Below are positions 32,859-41,304 of a DNA stretch of 64,000 nt, piece after piece (position 1 is the first letter of the stretch; every line of letters begins with the position of its first letter). Where the stretch lies: NCBI GenBank assembly GCA_033857955.1, contig JAWVCW010000031.1, positions 128,866 to 192,865 on the forward strand, in the 5' to 3' direction. The position numbers were made by a program, and so were the translations under genes. This stretch comes from Gaiellasilicea sp033857955 (GTDB taxonomy: Bacteria > Actinomycetota > Thermoleophilia > Gaiellales > Gaiellaceae). The notes below the pieces were generated by a model. It made no database searches. It was given only the letters and a program-made list of their open reading frames with translations, and had not been told where the DNA came from.

Positions 32859-33755
32859 TTGGCAGTTGTGTCCATGCGTGACCTCCTGGAGGCCGGAGTG
32901 CATTTCGGCCACCAGACCCGTCGCTGGAATCCGAAGATGAAGCGCTTCATCTTCACCGAGCGCGGTGGCATCTACATCATCGATTTGACCCAGACCTCCG
33001 AGCTGCTCGAGGAGGCCTACGACTTCGCCCGCAACCTCGCCGAACGCGGCGGCACGATCCTGTTCGTCGGCACGAAGAAGCAGGCCCAGGACTCCGTCGC
33101 GCAGGAAGCTGCGCGCGTCGGCATGCCATACGTCGCGAACCGCTGGCTGGGAGGCCTGCTGACGAACTGGCGGACCATCACCGACCGCATCGCGCACCTG
33201 CACGAGTTGCGCCGCCTCAAGAGCGAGGGCCAGCTCGAGTTGCTGCCCGCGAAGGAGCGGATCACCCTGCTCGCCGAGCTCGAGAAGCTCGAGTCGAACC
33301 TCGGCGGCGTCGCCGACCTGAAGAGGCAGCCGGACGCCGTCTTCATCGTCGATCTCCGCAAGGAGCAGCTCGCGGTGCGCGAGGCGCGCCGGCTCGGCGT
33401 GCCGATCATCGCGCTCGTCGACACGAACTGCGACCCCGACGAGGCCGACTACATCATCCCCGGCAACGACGACGCGATCCGCTCGTGCAGCCTGATCGTG
33501 AGGGCGATCGCCGACGGGATCGCCGCAGGCAAGGGCAAGGTGACGGAGAAGGAGATGGCCGCGACGAACGGCAACGGCGCTCCCCCTGTCGAGGCCGGCG
33601 AGGACGTGACCGAGGCGCCGGTCGCCGAGGTGGCAGCAGCCGAGCCCGTCGTCGAGGAGCCGGTTGCAGAGGCGCAGGCGCAGGCAGAGGTAGAGGTGGA
33701 GGCTCCGGACGCCGTCGAGGTCCCGACCGCCGAGAAGCAGGAGGAGACCGCGTGA
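32859..33755 (+). CDS. rpsB: 30S ribosomal protein S2
   Basis: S2 is required for translation initiation. Residues 1-235 are typical (MRDLLEAGVHFGHQTRRWNPKM, IDLTQTSELLEEAYDF, PYVANRWLGGLLTNWRTI, ALVDTNCDPDEADYIIPGNDDAIRS). A disordered Ala/Glu/Val-rich tail of about 65 residues follows, longer than in most bacteria but common in high-GC actinobacteria. The start is a TTG at 32859, giving MAVVSMRDLL with a well-placed Shine-Dalgarno. tsf follows with a 4-bp overlap. Confidence 0.97.
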   Translation: MAVVSMRDLLEAGVHFGHQTRRWNPKMKRFIFTERGGIYIIDLTQTSELLEEAYDFARNLAERGGTILFVGTKKQAQDSVAQEAARVGMPYVANRWLGGLLTNWRTITDRIAHLHELRRLKSEGQLELLPAKERITLLAELEKLESNLGGVADLKRQPDAVFIVDLRKEQLAVREARRLGVPIIALVDTNCDPDEADYIIPGNDDAIRSCSLIVRAIADGIAAGKGKVTEKEMAATNGNGAPPVEAGEDVTEAPVAEVAAAEPVVEEPVAEAQAQAEVEVEAPDAVEVPTAEKQEETA

Positions 33756-34561
33756 GCACGACGATCAGCGCTTCCCTCGTCAAGGAGCTCCGCGACGCCA
33801 CCGGCGCGGGGATGATGGACTGCAAGCGCGCGCTCGAGGAGACAGGCGGCGACCTCGAGGCGGCCCGGACGCTGCTCCGCGAGCGCGGGATGGCGCAGGC
33901 GGCCAAGCGCGCCGGCCGCGCGACCACCGAGGGCATGGTCGGCTACCGGATCGAGGGAAACCTCGGCACGATGGTCGCGGTCGGCTGCGAGACCGAGCCC
34001 GTTTCCAAGAACGAGGAGTTCGCCGGCTGGGCGAAGAGCGTGCTGGAGGCCGTCCACGCCGACGGGCCCGAGGCCGTCGACTCGCTCGAGGACGACCGCG
34101 TCGCCCTCTCCGCCAAGCTCGGCGAGAACATCGTCGTCGTGGGTGCGGAGCGCTACGAGGCGGCGGACGGCGAGGTCCTCAACGCCTACACCCACCCGCC
34201 GGCGAACAAGATCGGCGTGCTCGTGAAGCTCGCAGGAGGCGACGAGGAGCTCGCCCGCCAGCTCGCGATGCACATCTCGTTCGCCGCACCGGAGTGGACG
34301 ACCCGCGAGGACGTCCCGGCCGACGTGGTCGAGGCCGAGAGGCAGGTCTACCTCAACTCCGACGAGCTCCAGGACAAGCCGGAGCAGGCGAAGGAGAAGA
34401 TCGTCGAGGGCATGCTCGCGAAGCGCTTCTTTGCCGCGCAGCCGGGCGGTGCGCTCACCGAGCAGCCGTGGATCCACGACTCGTCGAAGACGGTGGGGCA
34501 GGCGCTCTCCGAGGCCGGCGCGCATGTAGTGGCCTTCCGGCGCCTGTCTGTCGCAGAATAG
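33752..34561 (+). CDS. tsf: Translation elongation factor Ts
   Basis: EF-Ts recycles EF-Tu by GDP exchange. The 269-residue protein has the N-terminal UBA-like domain (VKELRDATGAGMMDCKRALEE), the core with MVAVGCETEPVSKNEEF, and the coiled-coil and C-terminal modules (QPWIHD, AHVVAFRRLSVAE). The GTG start overlaps the rpsB stop by 4 bp. The order rpsB-tsf-pyrH-frr is one of the best conserved in bacteria. Confidence 0.97.
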   Translation: MSTTISASLVKELRDATGAGMMDCKRALEETGGDLEAARTLLRERGMAQAAKRAGRATTEGMVGYRIEGNLGTMVAVGCETEPVSKNEEFAGWAKSVLEAVHADGPEAVDSLEDDRVALSAKLGENIVVVGAERYEAADGEVLNAYTHPPANKIGVLVKLAGGDEELARQLAMHISFAAPEWTTREDVPADVVEAERQVYLNSDELQDKPEQAKEKIVEGMLAKRFFAAQPGGALTEQPWIHDSSKTVGQALSEAGAHVVAFRRLSVAE

Positions 34562-34566
34562 GACCT

Positions 34567-35349
34567 GTGACCACACAAGAGGAAACGGAGCGGTCGCTCA
34601 CGGGCACCGTTCCCGCCTTCCGGCGCGTCGTCCTGAAGCTCTCGGGCGAGGCACTGATGGGCGACCACGAGTACGGCACGGATCCCAAGACGCTCGATGC
34701 GCTCGCGCACGAGATCGTCGAGGTGCAGGCCGAGGGCCTCGAGCTGGCGATCGTTGTCGGCGCCGGCAACATCTACCGCGGGATGGCCGCTGCGGCCGAG
34801 GGAATGGACCGCGCCACGGCCGACTACGCCGGGATGCTCGCCACCGTCCTGAACGCGCTCGCACTCCAGGACGCGCTCGAGCGCGCCGGCGCCGACACCC
34901 GCGTGCTGTCGGCGCTCAAGGTCTCCGAGGTGGCGGAGCCGTACATCCGGCGCCGCGCGATGCGGCACCTGGAGAAGGGGAGGATCGTGATCTTCGCGGC
35001 CGGCACGGGCAACCCGTTCTTCACGACCGACACCGCGGCCGCCCTGCGGGCGCTCGAGATCGGCGCCGAGGCGATCCTGATGGGCAAGAACGGGACGAAC
35101 GGCGTCTACGACGGAGACCCGCGAACGGACCCGAATGCGACGTTCCTGCCCGCCCTGACGCACCTCGAGGCGATCGAGCGTGGCCTGCGGGTGATGGACA
35201 CCACCGCGCTCTCGCTCTGCATGGAGAACGGGCTGCCGATTCACGTCTTCGAGCTCGCGGAGGGCAACATCCTCCGCGTCGCACGGGGCCAGCGCGTGGG
35301 CACGATCATCTCCGAACTACAGTCATTGCCCGACAAGAAGGAGAGCTGA
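34567..35349 (+). CDS. pyrH: Uridylate kinase
   Basis: PyrH phosphorylates UMP to UDP and feeds nucleotide-sugar and RNA synthesis. The 260-residue amino acid kinase fold has VVLKLSGEALMG, IVVGAGNIYRGM, DYAGMLATVLNALALQDALE, AGTGNPFFTTDTAAALRALEIGAEAILMGKNGTNGVYDGDP. The start is a GTG at 34567, five bases after tsf. Its TGA shares bases with the frr ATG (TGATG). Confidence 0.97.
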   Translation: MTTQEETERSLTGTVPAFRRVVLKLSGEALMGDHEYGTDPKTLDALAHEIVEVQAEGLELAIVVGAGNIYRGMAAAAEGMDRATADYAGMLATVLNALALQDALERAGADTRVLSALKVSEVAEPYIRRRAMRHLEKGRIVIFAAGTGNPFFTTDTAAALRALEIGAEAILMGKNGTNGVYDGDPRTDPNATFLPALTHLEAIERGLRVMDTTALSLCMENGLPIHVFELAEGNILRVARGQRVGTIISELQSLPDKKES

Positions 35350-35912
35350 TGCCGAGCATCGAGGAGTTCCTGGAGGACGCGAAGCGGCGAATGGACAGGT
35401 CGATCGAGATGACGCGAACCGAGTTCAACAGTGTCCGCACCGGCCGTGCCTCCGCAGCGCTCCTCGACCGGATCTCGATCGACTACTACGGGACGCCAAC
35501 GCCGCTCAAGAACATGGCGACGATCGGCGTGCCCGAGCCTCGCATGCTGACGGTGCAGCCGTTCGATCCGACCCAGATCAAGGCGATCGAAAAGGCGGTG
35601 ATGGAGTCCGACCTCGGCCTCACGCCCTCGAACGACGGCAAGATCGTCCGGCTCCCGATTCCCCAGCTGACCGAGGAGCGCCGCAAGGAGATGGTCAAGG
35701 TGGTCCGCCGCTACGGCGAGGATGGGAAGATCGCGATCCGAAACGTCCGCCGCGACGTCTTGAAGCACCTCGAGGAGCTGGTCAAGAACGGCGAGGTCGG
35801 CGACGACGAGGAGCGGCGGGGGGAGGCCCAGGTACAGAAGCTCACCGACGAGCACACGGGGTCGATCGACGAGCTGATGAAGCACAAGGAAGCCGAGATC
35901 ATGGAGGTATAG
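35349..35912 (+). CDS. frr: Ribosome recycling factor
   Basis: RRF, with EF-G, splits post-termination ribosomes. The 187-residue protein has the expected two-domain pattern: EFNSVRTGRASAALLDRISIDYYG, then PEPRMLTVQPFDPTQIKAIEKAV and RLPIPQLTEERRKEMVKVVRRYGED, ending in HTGSIDELMKHKEAEIMEV. It overlaps pyrH by one base. Confidence 0.97.
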   Translation: MPSIEEFLEDAKRRMDRSIEMTRTEFNSVRTGRASAALLDRISIDYYGTPTPLKNMATIGVPEPRMLTVQPFDPTQIKAIEKAVMESDLGLTPSNDGKIVRLPIPQLTEERRKEMVKVVRRYGEDGKIAIRNVRRDVLKHLEELVKNGEVGDDEERRGEAQVQKLTDEHTGSIDELMKHKEAEIMEV

Positions 35913-35927
35913 CCGGCGTCCCTGGCC

Positions 35928-35955
35928 GACGGGCTCCCGCCGGGCGAAGCCCGTC
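35928..35955 (+). terminator. Possible terminator or palindromic element after frr
   Basis: GACGGGCT (35928-35935) pairs with AGCCCGTC (35948-35955) around a 12-base loop in the 161-bp gap between frr and uppS. There is no T run, so intrinsic termination is doubtful, and the rest of the gap shows nothing I can name. Confidence 0.35.
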
Positions 35956-36073
35956 TCCGCCCGCCTCGCGGCGCTCCCGCCGGCGGCCCGCACCTCCGTA
36001 CTGTTCCACCGGCCTACGCACCGCGAGCGGCGCGCCAGGAACCCCGGCTACCGCGCTGAATCATCAGAGACCC

Positions 36074-36802
36074 GTGAGATCCCCTTCATCCTCTCCCCAG
36101 AGATCCGCCGCCGGCGCTGAGACCGCCCGCTCGATCGCGATCATCATGGACGGCAACGGCCGCTGGGCCGAGCGCCGCGGCCTGCCGGTTGCAGACGGCC
36201 ATCGTGAAGGCACCCGCGCGCTCCGGCGTACGGTCGAAGCGGCGATCGACCTCGGCGTCGCGTCACTCGCGGTCTATGCCTTCTCGACGGAGAACTGGTC
36301 GCGGCCGGCCGACGAGGTCGAGGCGCTGATGGAGATCTTCGGCGAGACGATCGAGCGTGAGCTGCCCGATCTCGCCAAGCAGGGCGTCCGCACGCGCTTC
36401 ATCGGCCGCCGTGACCGCGCACCGGACGCGCTGCAGGCGATGATGGCCGGGCTCGAGACCGAGACCGCCGCGAACGACCGCCTCTCGCTCTGGATCGCAT
36501 TCGACTACGGCGCGCGGGCCGAGCTGGTCGAGGCGACACGGCGCCTGATCGAGTCCGGCGTCGCACCTGCCGACGTCGACGAACAGGCGCTCGCAGCACA
36601 CCTCTATGCGCCGGAGCTTCCCGACCCCGACCTGCTGATCCGCACGTCGGGAGAGCTGCGGCTCTCGAACTTCCTCCTCTGGCAGCTCGCCTATGCAGAG
36701 CTCGTGTTCGTCGAGACGCTGTGGCCGGACTTCGGCGAGGCCGACCTCCGGAGCGCGCTGGCGGACTACGCGAGCAGGCGCCGCCGGTTCGGCGGCCGAT
36801 GA
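36074..36802 (+). CDS. uppS: Isoprenyl transferase (undecaprenyl diphosphate synthase family)
   Basis: UppS condenses isopentenyl diphosphate onto farnesyl diphosphate to make the lipid carrier for cell-wall precursors. The 242-residue cis-prenyltransferase has IIMDGNGRWAERRGLP with the catalytic Asp, GHREGTRALR, YAFSTENWSRP, and the C-terminal DLLIRTSGELRLSNFLLWQLAYAELVF. The GTG at 36074 is the assumed start; conservation begins about 20 residues in. The cdsA ATG overlaps its stop by 4 bp. Confidence 0.96.
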   Translation: MRSPSSSPQRSAAGAETARSIAIIMDGNGRWAERRGLPVADGHREGTRALRRTVEAAIDLGVASLAVYAFSTENWSRPADEVEALMEIFGETIERELPDLAKQGVRTRFIGRRDRAPDALQAMMAGLETETAANDRLSLWIAFDYGARAELVEATRRLIESGVAPADVDEQALAAHLYAPELPDPDLLIRTSGELRLSNFLLWQLAYAELVFVETLWPDFGEADLRSALADYASRRRRFGGR

Positions 36803-37596
36803 ACCAGTTCCTCTCGCGCGTGCTCGTGACGATCCTCGGCCTCCCGGTGGTGCTCGGGTTGGTCTACCTCGGCGGCTGGTGGCTGTTCGGGCTCGCGTTG
36901 TTCGCGGCGCTCGTCGCGCTCCACGAGCTCTACGGGATGGCGCGGGCCTTGCGGCCCCTCGTCCTGGCCGGGTACGCGGGAGCGATCGCGACGCTGCTCG
37001 GCGCGCAGCTCGGCGGGCCGGAGTGGATGGTCGGCGGCTTCATGCTCACGCTCGTGCTCTCGTTCCTGCTCTACGGGATCGCGGAGACGCGTCAGACCGC
37101 CACCGTGACGATGAGCACGACGATCCTCGGCACGGCATGGATCGCGCTCGGACTCGGACACCTGTTGCTCCTGCGCGACTTTCCCGAGTACGGCCGGATC
37201 GCCGTCTTCGCGGTCCTGATCGCCGTCTTCGCCGACGACACCGCGGCGTACCTGATCGGCCGCCTTGTCGGCCGGCACAAGCTCGCGCCCTCGCTCTCTC
37301 CGGGAAAGACCTGGGAGGGGTTCGTCGCCGGAACGATCGCTGCGGTCGCCGCATCGTTCTTCACGCTCTACGACGACCGTCACCAGTTCCTGTCGATCTG
37401 GGAGGCGGTGGGTCTCGGTCTCGCGATCGCGCTGGCCGGCGCTGCGGGAGACCTCTTCGAGTCGGCGCTCAAGCGCGACCTCCAGGTGAAGGATTCCGGG
37501 CAGCTGCTCGGCGGGCACGGCGGCATGCTCGACCGGATCGATGCGCTGCTCTTCGCCTCGGTGGCGTCCTTCTTCACGGTCATCGCCCTGACGTAG
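36799..37596 (+). CDS. cdsA: Phosphatidate cytidylyltransferase
   Basis: CdsA makes CDP-diacylglycerol from phosphatidic acid and CTP, the branch point for membrane phospholipids. The 265-residue protein has seven or eight membrane helices, the FADDTAAYLIGRLVGRHKLAPSLSPGKTWEG region and the C-terminal signature LKRDLQVKDSGQLLGGHGGMLDRIDALL. pgsA, which uses its product, is at 55983. It overlaps uppS by 4 bp and is followed by dxr after 14 bp. Confidence 0.96.
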   Translation: MNQFLSRVLVTILGLPVVLGLVYLGGWWLFGLALFAALVALHELYGMARALRPLVLAGYAGAIATLLGAQLGGPEWMVGGFMLTLVLSFLLYGIAETRQTATVTMSTTILGTAWIALGLGHLLLLRDFPEYGRIAVFAVLIAVFADDTAAYLIGRLVGRHKLAPSLSPGKTWEGFVAGTIAAVAASFFTLYDDRHQFLSIWEAVGLGLAIALAGAAGDLFESALKRDLQVKDSGQLLGGHGGMLDRIDALLFASVASFFTVIALT

Positions 37597-37610
37597 GGCA
37601 CACTGTGGGG

Positions 37611-38753
37611 GTGAAGCGAGTCGCGCTGCTCGGCGCCACCGGCTCGATCGGCCGGCAGGCGATCGAGGTCGTGGAGCGGAACCCGGAGCTCGAGTTGTGC
37701 GCTCTCGCGTCCTGCTCGTCCGACCTTGCCCAGCTTGCGGCCGAGTACGCCGTCGACCACACCCAGGTCGGGGGCGATCTCACGGGAGTGCTCGAGGCGT
37801 CGAAGCCTGACGTCGTCCTCAACGCCGTCGTCGGGTTTGCCGGTGTCGGCGCGACGCTGTGGACGCTCGAGCACGGCGTCACGCTCGCCCTCGCGAACAA
37901 GGAGAGCCTCGTGGCCGCCGGCGAGCTCGCGCTAGCTGCCAAGGAGCGGGGAGGAGGCCTGCTGCTCCCGGTCGACTCCGAGCACTCGGCCCTCTTCCAG
38001 TGCCTCGACGGGCGAGCCGCCGGCTCAGTCGCCTCGCTCGTCCTGACCGCCTCGGGCGGCCCGTTCCGCGGTCGCACGCGCAGCGAGCTCGTCGGCGTCG
38101 GCGTCGACGACGCGCTCGCGCACCCGACGTGGAGCATGGGCCCGAAGATCACGATCGACTCGGCGACGCTCGCCAACAAGGGGCTCGAGCTGATCGAGGC
38201 GCACTTCCTCTTCGGCGTTCCCTACGAGAGCATCGAGGTCGTCGTGCATCCGAGCTCGATCGTCCATTCGCTCGTGCGATTTCGTGACGGCGCCGCGCTG
38301 GCGCACCTCGGGTACCCGGACATGACGGTTCCGATCTCCTACGCGCTGACCTACCCGGAGCGCGCCGCGACCGACGTCCCGCAGCTCGACCTTGCGAGCG
38401 GGCTGACGCTGGAGTTCTCCGCCCCCGACCTCGAGACGTTCCCGCTGCTCGCGCTTGCACGGCGCGCCGGTGAGCTCGGCGGCACGTACCCGTGTGTCTA
38501 CAACGCCGCGAACGAGGTCGCAGTCGCCGCGTTCCTCGACGGAAAGCTGCCCTTCCTCGGCATCGCCGAGGTCGTCGAGGAGGCGCTTGCCGCTGCGGAC
38601 GGGAGCCCTGCGGGCGATCTGGCCGAGCTCGTCGAGGCCGACGCCGAGGGCCGCCGGCTCGCAGGGCGCGGGGTGCCCGTCGCACGCGGCGTAGGCTCGA
38701 CGGAGCCGCGCCGAGCGGAGGGGCCGGCTTTGCCGGCCGCGGAGCGGACATGA
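37611..38753 (+). CDS. dxr: 1-deoxy-D-xylulose 5-phosphate reductoisomerase
   Basis: DXR converts DXP to MEP in the non-mevalonate isoprenoid pathway. The 380-residue protein has the NADPH loop LLGATGSIGRQAIEV, LANKESLVAAGE, PVDSEHSALFQCL, LTASGGPFRG, HPTWSMGPKITIDSATLANKGLE and CVYNAANEVAVAAFLDG. The GTG at 37611 starts at the Rossmann strand; a GTG six bases earlier is possible. The last 20 residues (PRRAEGPALPAAERT) are encoded partly by a GGCCGGC-ttt-GCCGGCC hairpin (38722-38738). They look like an extension created by a repeat, and they overlap the rseP start by 4 bp. Confidence 0.96.
   Translation: MKRVALLGATGSIGRQAIEVVERNPELELCALASCSSDLAQLAAEYAVDHTQVGGDLTGVLEASKPDVVLNAVVGFAGVGATLWTLEHGVTLALANKESLVAAGELALAAKERGGGLLLPVDSEHSALFQCLDGRAAGSVASLVLTASGGPFRGRTRSELVGVGVDDALAHPTWSMGPKITIDSATLANKGLELIEAHFLFGVPYESIEVVVHPSSIVHSLVRFRDGAALAHLGYPDMTVPISYALTYPERAATDVPQLDLASGLTLEFSAPDLETFPLLALARRAGELGGTYPCVYNAANEVAVAAFLDGKLPFLGIAEVVEEALAAADGSPAGDLAELVEADAEGRRLAGRGVPVARGVGSTEPRRAEGPALPAAERT
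38722..38738. repeat. Hairpin repeat within the 3' end of dxr
   Basis: GGCCGGC-ttt-GCCGGCC encodes part of the non-conserved dxr tail. It resembles in form the GGCCGCC hairpins at 30505 and 41265 and may belong to the same class of small dispersed hairpins. Confidence 0.6.
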
Positions 38754-39961
38754 GCGTTTTCATCTCGATCCTCGGACTCGGCTTCCTGATCCTGATCCAC
38801 GAGGCCGGTCACTTCTTCGTCGCCAGAGTCGTCGGGATGAATCCGCGCAAGTTCTACCTCGGCTTTCCGCCGGCGCTCGTGAAAGCGAAGCGCAAGGGGA
38901 TCGAGTACGGCATCGGTGCGATTCCGCTCGGCGGCTACGTGAAGATCCCCGGCATGCATCGCCCCGCCGCGGGCGACCTGGACATGCACTTCGGCCGCGC
39001 CGTCGAGGAGCAGCCTTCGCTTCGCCGCCCCCTCGACGCGCTGCGAGAGCGACTCGAGGAGAGCGATTACACGGGTGCGCGGGAGGCCGTCACGCGGCTC
39101 GCCGAGGCGCTCCAGGAAGCGAATGTGTCGGCCGCGGCCGCCAAGTCCGCGGAGCGTGGGCTCGGCGACATCGAAGACGCGCTCGCGCCCGACGCCTACT
39201 GGCGCGCGAAGACCTGGAAGCGCGTCGCAGTAATCTTCGCGGGACCCGGCGCCAACCTCCTGCTGGCCGTCGTGCTCTTCACGCTGCTGTTCATGGTCGG
39301 TGGGGGCAAGGCGACACGCACGGTCGACGAGGTCGTGGCCGGCACACCCGCGGCCGCAATGGGCCTGAAGCCCGGCGACACGATCGTCGCGATCGAGGGA
39401 ACGCCGGTCGGGCCCAACGACATCGCACCCACGATCTCCAGCTCGAAGGGCCGCCCGCTCACCGTCACCGTGGAGCGCGACGGCAAGAGGATCGAGCTCG
39501 GGCCGACCAAGCCCGAGAAGACGAACGGGGCCTACCGCCTGGGCTTCGTGCTCGCCGGCGAAGGCCTCGGACCGGTCGACTCGACATGGCAGGCGATCCG
39601 CGTGACCGGAATCGTGACGAAGGAGATCGGCGGCTCGGTTGGCCGCCTCGTCACGGGCGAGGGGCGCAAGGAGATCTCGAGCCCGGTCGGCATCGTGCAG
39701 GGCTCCTCGCAGGCGATCGACCAGGGTTACGACACGTACCTCTGGGTGCTGGGGCTGATCAGCCTCTCGCTCGCGCTTCTGAACCTGCTGCCGCTGCTGC
39801 CGCTCGACGGCGGCCACATCGCGTTCTCGATCGTGGAGGGAATCCGCGGCAAGGCGGTCGCGCGGGAGGTCTACGAGCGCGTCTCGGCAGTCGGGATCGC
39901 GTTGGTGCTGCTCCTGTTCTTCATCGGCCTCTCCAACGACATCGGCCGGCTGGGAAACTGA
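38750..39961 (+). CDS. rseP: RseP-type site-2 membrane metalloprotease
   Basis: Site-2 proteases cleave membrane-embedded anti-sigma factors and signal-peptide remnants. The 403-residue protein has the zinc motif HEAGHFFVARVVG in the first helix, GGYVKIPGM, a PDZ domain (about residues 195-265, AAAMGLKPGDTIVAIEG), and the C-terminal LLNLLPLLPLDGGHI with the third ligand. Between GGYVKIPGMHRP and the WKRVAVIFAGPGANL helix lies a charged, helical insert of about 80 residues (roughly 70-150) that typical homologues lack. The ATG overlaps the dxr stop by 4 bp. Confidence 0.95.
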   Translation: MSVFISILGLGFLILIHEAGHFFVARVVGMNPRKFYLGFPPALVKAKRKGIEYGIGAIPLGGYVKIPGMHRPAAGDLDMHFGRAVEEQPSLRRPLDALRERLEESDYTGAREAVTRLAEALQEANVSAAAAKSAERGLGDIEDALAPDAYWRAKTWKRVAVIFAGPGANLLLAVVLFTLLFMVGGGKATRTVDEVVAGTPAAAMGLKPGDTIVAIEGTPVGPNDIAPTISSSKGRPLTVTVERDGKRIELGPTKPEKTNGAYRLGFVLAGEGLGPVDSTWQAIRVTGIVTKEIGGSVGRLVTGEGRKEISSPVGIVQGSSQAIDQGYDTYLWVLGLISLSLALLNLLPLLPLDGGHIAFSIVEGIRGKAVAREVYERVSAVGIALVLLLFFIGLSNDIGRLGN

Positions 39962-39973
39962 CGCTGTGGAAAA

Positions 39974-40020
39974 GGTGTCAGAGTCGAGGCTGACACCGTG
40001 TCAGAGACGAGTCTGACACC
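39974..40020. repeat. Paired hairpins between rseP and ispG
   Basis: Two hairpins abut. GGTGTCAG (39974-39981) pairs with CTGACACC (39990-39997), and GTGTCAGA (39998-40005) pairs with TCTGACAC (40012-40019). The outermost halves can also pair with each other. There is no T run, which suggests a REP-like element rather than a terminator. Confidence 0.8.
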
Positions 40021-40047
40021 GGAAGGGCCGCTACCCTTGGACGCGAG

Positions 40048-41181
40048 ATGGCTTCCGACGTTCAAATCCGCGTAGGGAACGTCCCGATCGGCGGTGGGGC
40101 GCCGGTCGTCGTCCAGTCGATGACGCTGACCCCGACGCGTGACGTCGAGGCGACGACCGCACAGATCGCGGCCCTCGTGTCGGCCGGCTGCGAGATCGTC
40201 CGTTGCGCCGTCCCGAAGACCGAGGACGCGGATGCCCTCGCCCGCATCGTCCGCTTCAGTCCGATCCCCGTGATCGCGGACATCCACTTCAACGCCAGCC
40301 TCGCGCTCAAGGCAATCGAGGCCGGCGTCGCCGCCGTCCGGATCAACCCGGGCAACATCGGCGGGCCCGACAAGGTCGAGCTCGTGGTCAACGCGGCGAA
40401 GAAGGCCGGGATCCCGATGCGCATCGGGGCGAACTCCGGCTCGCTCCCCAAGCACCTCCACGATCTCGCGCAGGTCGACCAGGCGGAGGCGCTCGTGGCG
40501 GCGGCGATCGAAGAGGTCGAGCTGCTGGAAAAGCTCGACTACCGCGACTTCAAGATCTCGGTCAAGTCGACGCACGTGCCGACAATGATCCGCGCCTACC
40601 GGATGCTCTCGGCGAAGGTCCCGTATCCGCTTCACCTCGGCGTCACAGAAGCGGGCACGCCGTTCTCGGGGTCGATCAAGAGCGCGGTCGGCATGGGCGC
40701 TCTGCTTGCAGACGGGATCGGCGACACGATCCGCGTCTCCCTCACGGCCGACCCCGTCAAGGAGGTCGAGACGTGCTGGGAGATCCTGAAGGCGCTCGGG
40801 CTGCGCGAGCGCGGGCCGGTGATGATCTCGTGCCCCTCCTGCGGCCGCGACAACGTCGGCGTCGAGAAGCTCGCGGTCGTCGTCGAGGACCGCCTGAAGG
40901 CCTATCCGCAAGCGTTCGAGGTCGCCGTCATGGGTTGCGCGGTCAATGGACCGGGGGAGGCCGGCGACGCGGACTTCGGCATCGCAGGCGGCCGCGACGT
41001 CGGCTTCGTCTACGCGCACGGCCGCGTGCTCAAGAAGGTGAGCTCAGACATCCTGATCGAGGAGCTCTTCCACGAGATCGACCGGTGGATCGAGGGCGGC
41101 ATGCAGCGCCCGAAGCGGCTGAAGATGGCGAAGCCCGCTGCGCTCGCGATGGCCGAAGCCTCCCTGATCCCGCTCGACTGA
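40048..41181 (+). CDS. ispG: 4-hydroxy-3-methylbut-2-enyl-diphosphate synthase
   Basis: IspG (GcpE) converts MEcPP to HMBPP in the MEP pathway using a [4Fe-4S] cluster. The 377-residue bacterial-type protein has VQSMTLTPTRDVEATTAQI (TP in place of the usual NT), IADIHFN, VRINPGNIG, the cluster Cys in ISCPSCGRDNVG and the third ligand in MGCAVNGPGEAGDADFGIAGG. With dxr two genes upstream it places two MEP steps in this block beside uppS, which consumes the product. Confidence 0.97.
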   Translation: MASDVQIRVGNVPIGGGAPVVVQSMTLTPTRDVEATTAQIAALVSAGCEIVRCAVPKTEDADALARIVRFSPIPVIADIHFNASLALKAIEAGVAAVRINPGNIGGPDKVELVVNAAKKAGIPMRIGANSGSLPKHLHDLAQVDQAEALVAAAIEEVELLEKLDYRDFKISVKSTHVPTMIRAYRMLSAKVPYPLHLGVTEAGTPFSGSIKSAVGMGALLADGIGDTIRVSLTADPVKEVETCWEILKALGLRERGPVMISCPSCGRDNVGVEKLAVVVEDRLKAYPQAFEVAVMGCAVNGPGEAGDADFGIAGGRDVGFVYAHGRVLKKVSSDILIEELFHEIDRWIEGGMQRPKRLKMAKPAALAMAEASLIPLD

Positions 41182-41220
41182 TCTGTTTGCAGCGGCGCCG
41201 ATCCTCCGGATCAGCTGCCG

Positions 41221-41281
41221 GCATCCGCGGGGGCGGATGCCTGCCCGCGCGAAGACCCCTGAAGGGCCGCCTTCGGCGGCC
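41221..41281. repeat. About 60-bp dispersed repeat, copy B
   Basis: Starts GCATCCGCGGG, continues GCGCGAAGACCCCTGAAG and ends with hairpin GGCCGCC-ttc-GGCGGCC (41265-41281), matching copy A at 30462-30521. A match to the GACCCCTGAAG core, in reverse orientation, occurs in the 44-bp repeats at 63822 and 63957. It separates ispG from proS. Confidence 0.75.
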
Positions 41282-41304
41282 GACGTTTCACTAACCTCTC
41301 CCGG

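Noticed and set aside
41182..41304. T-box riboswitch before proS
   Set aside because: The leader has strong hairpins but no T-box sequence (AGGGTGGNACCGCG), and the same element lies before the unrelated DUF167 gene.
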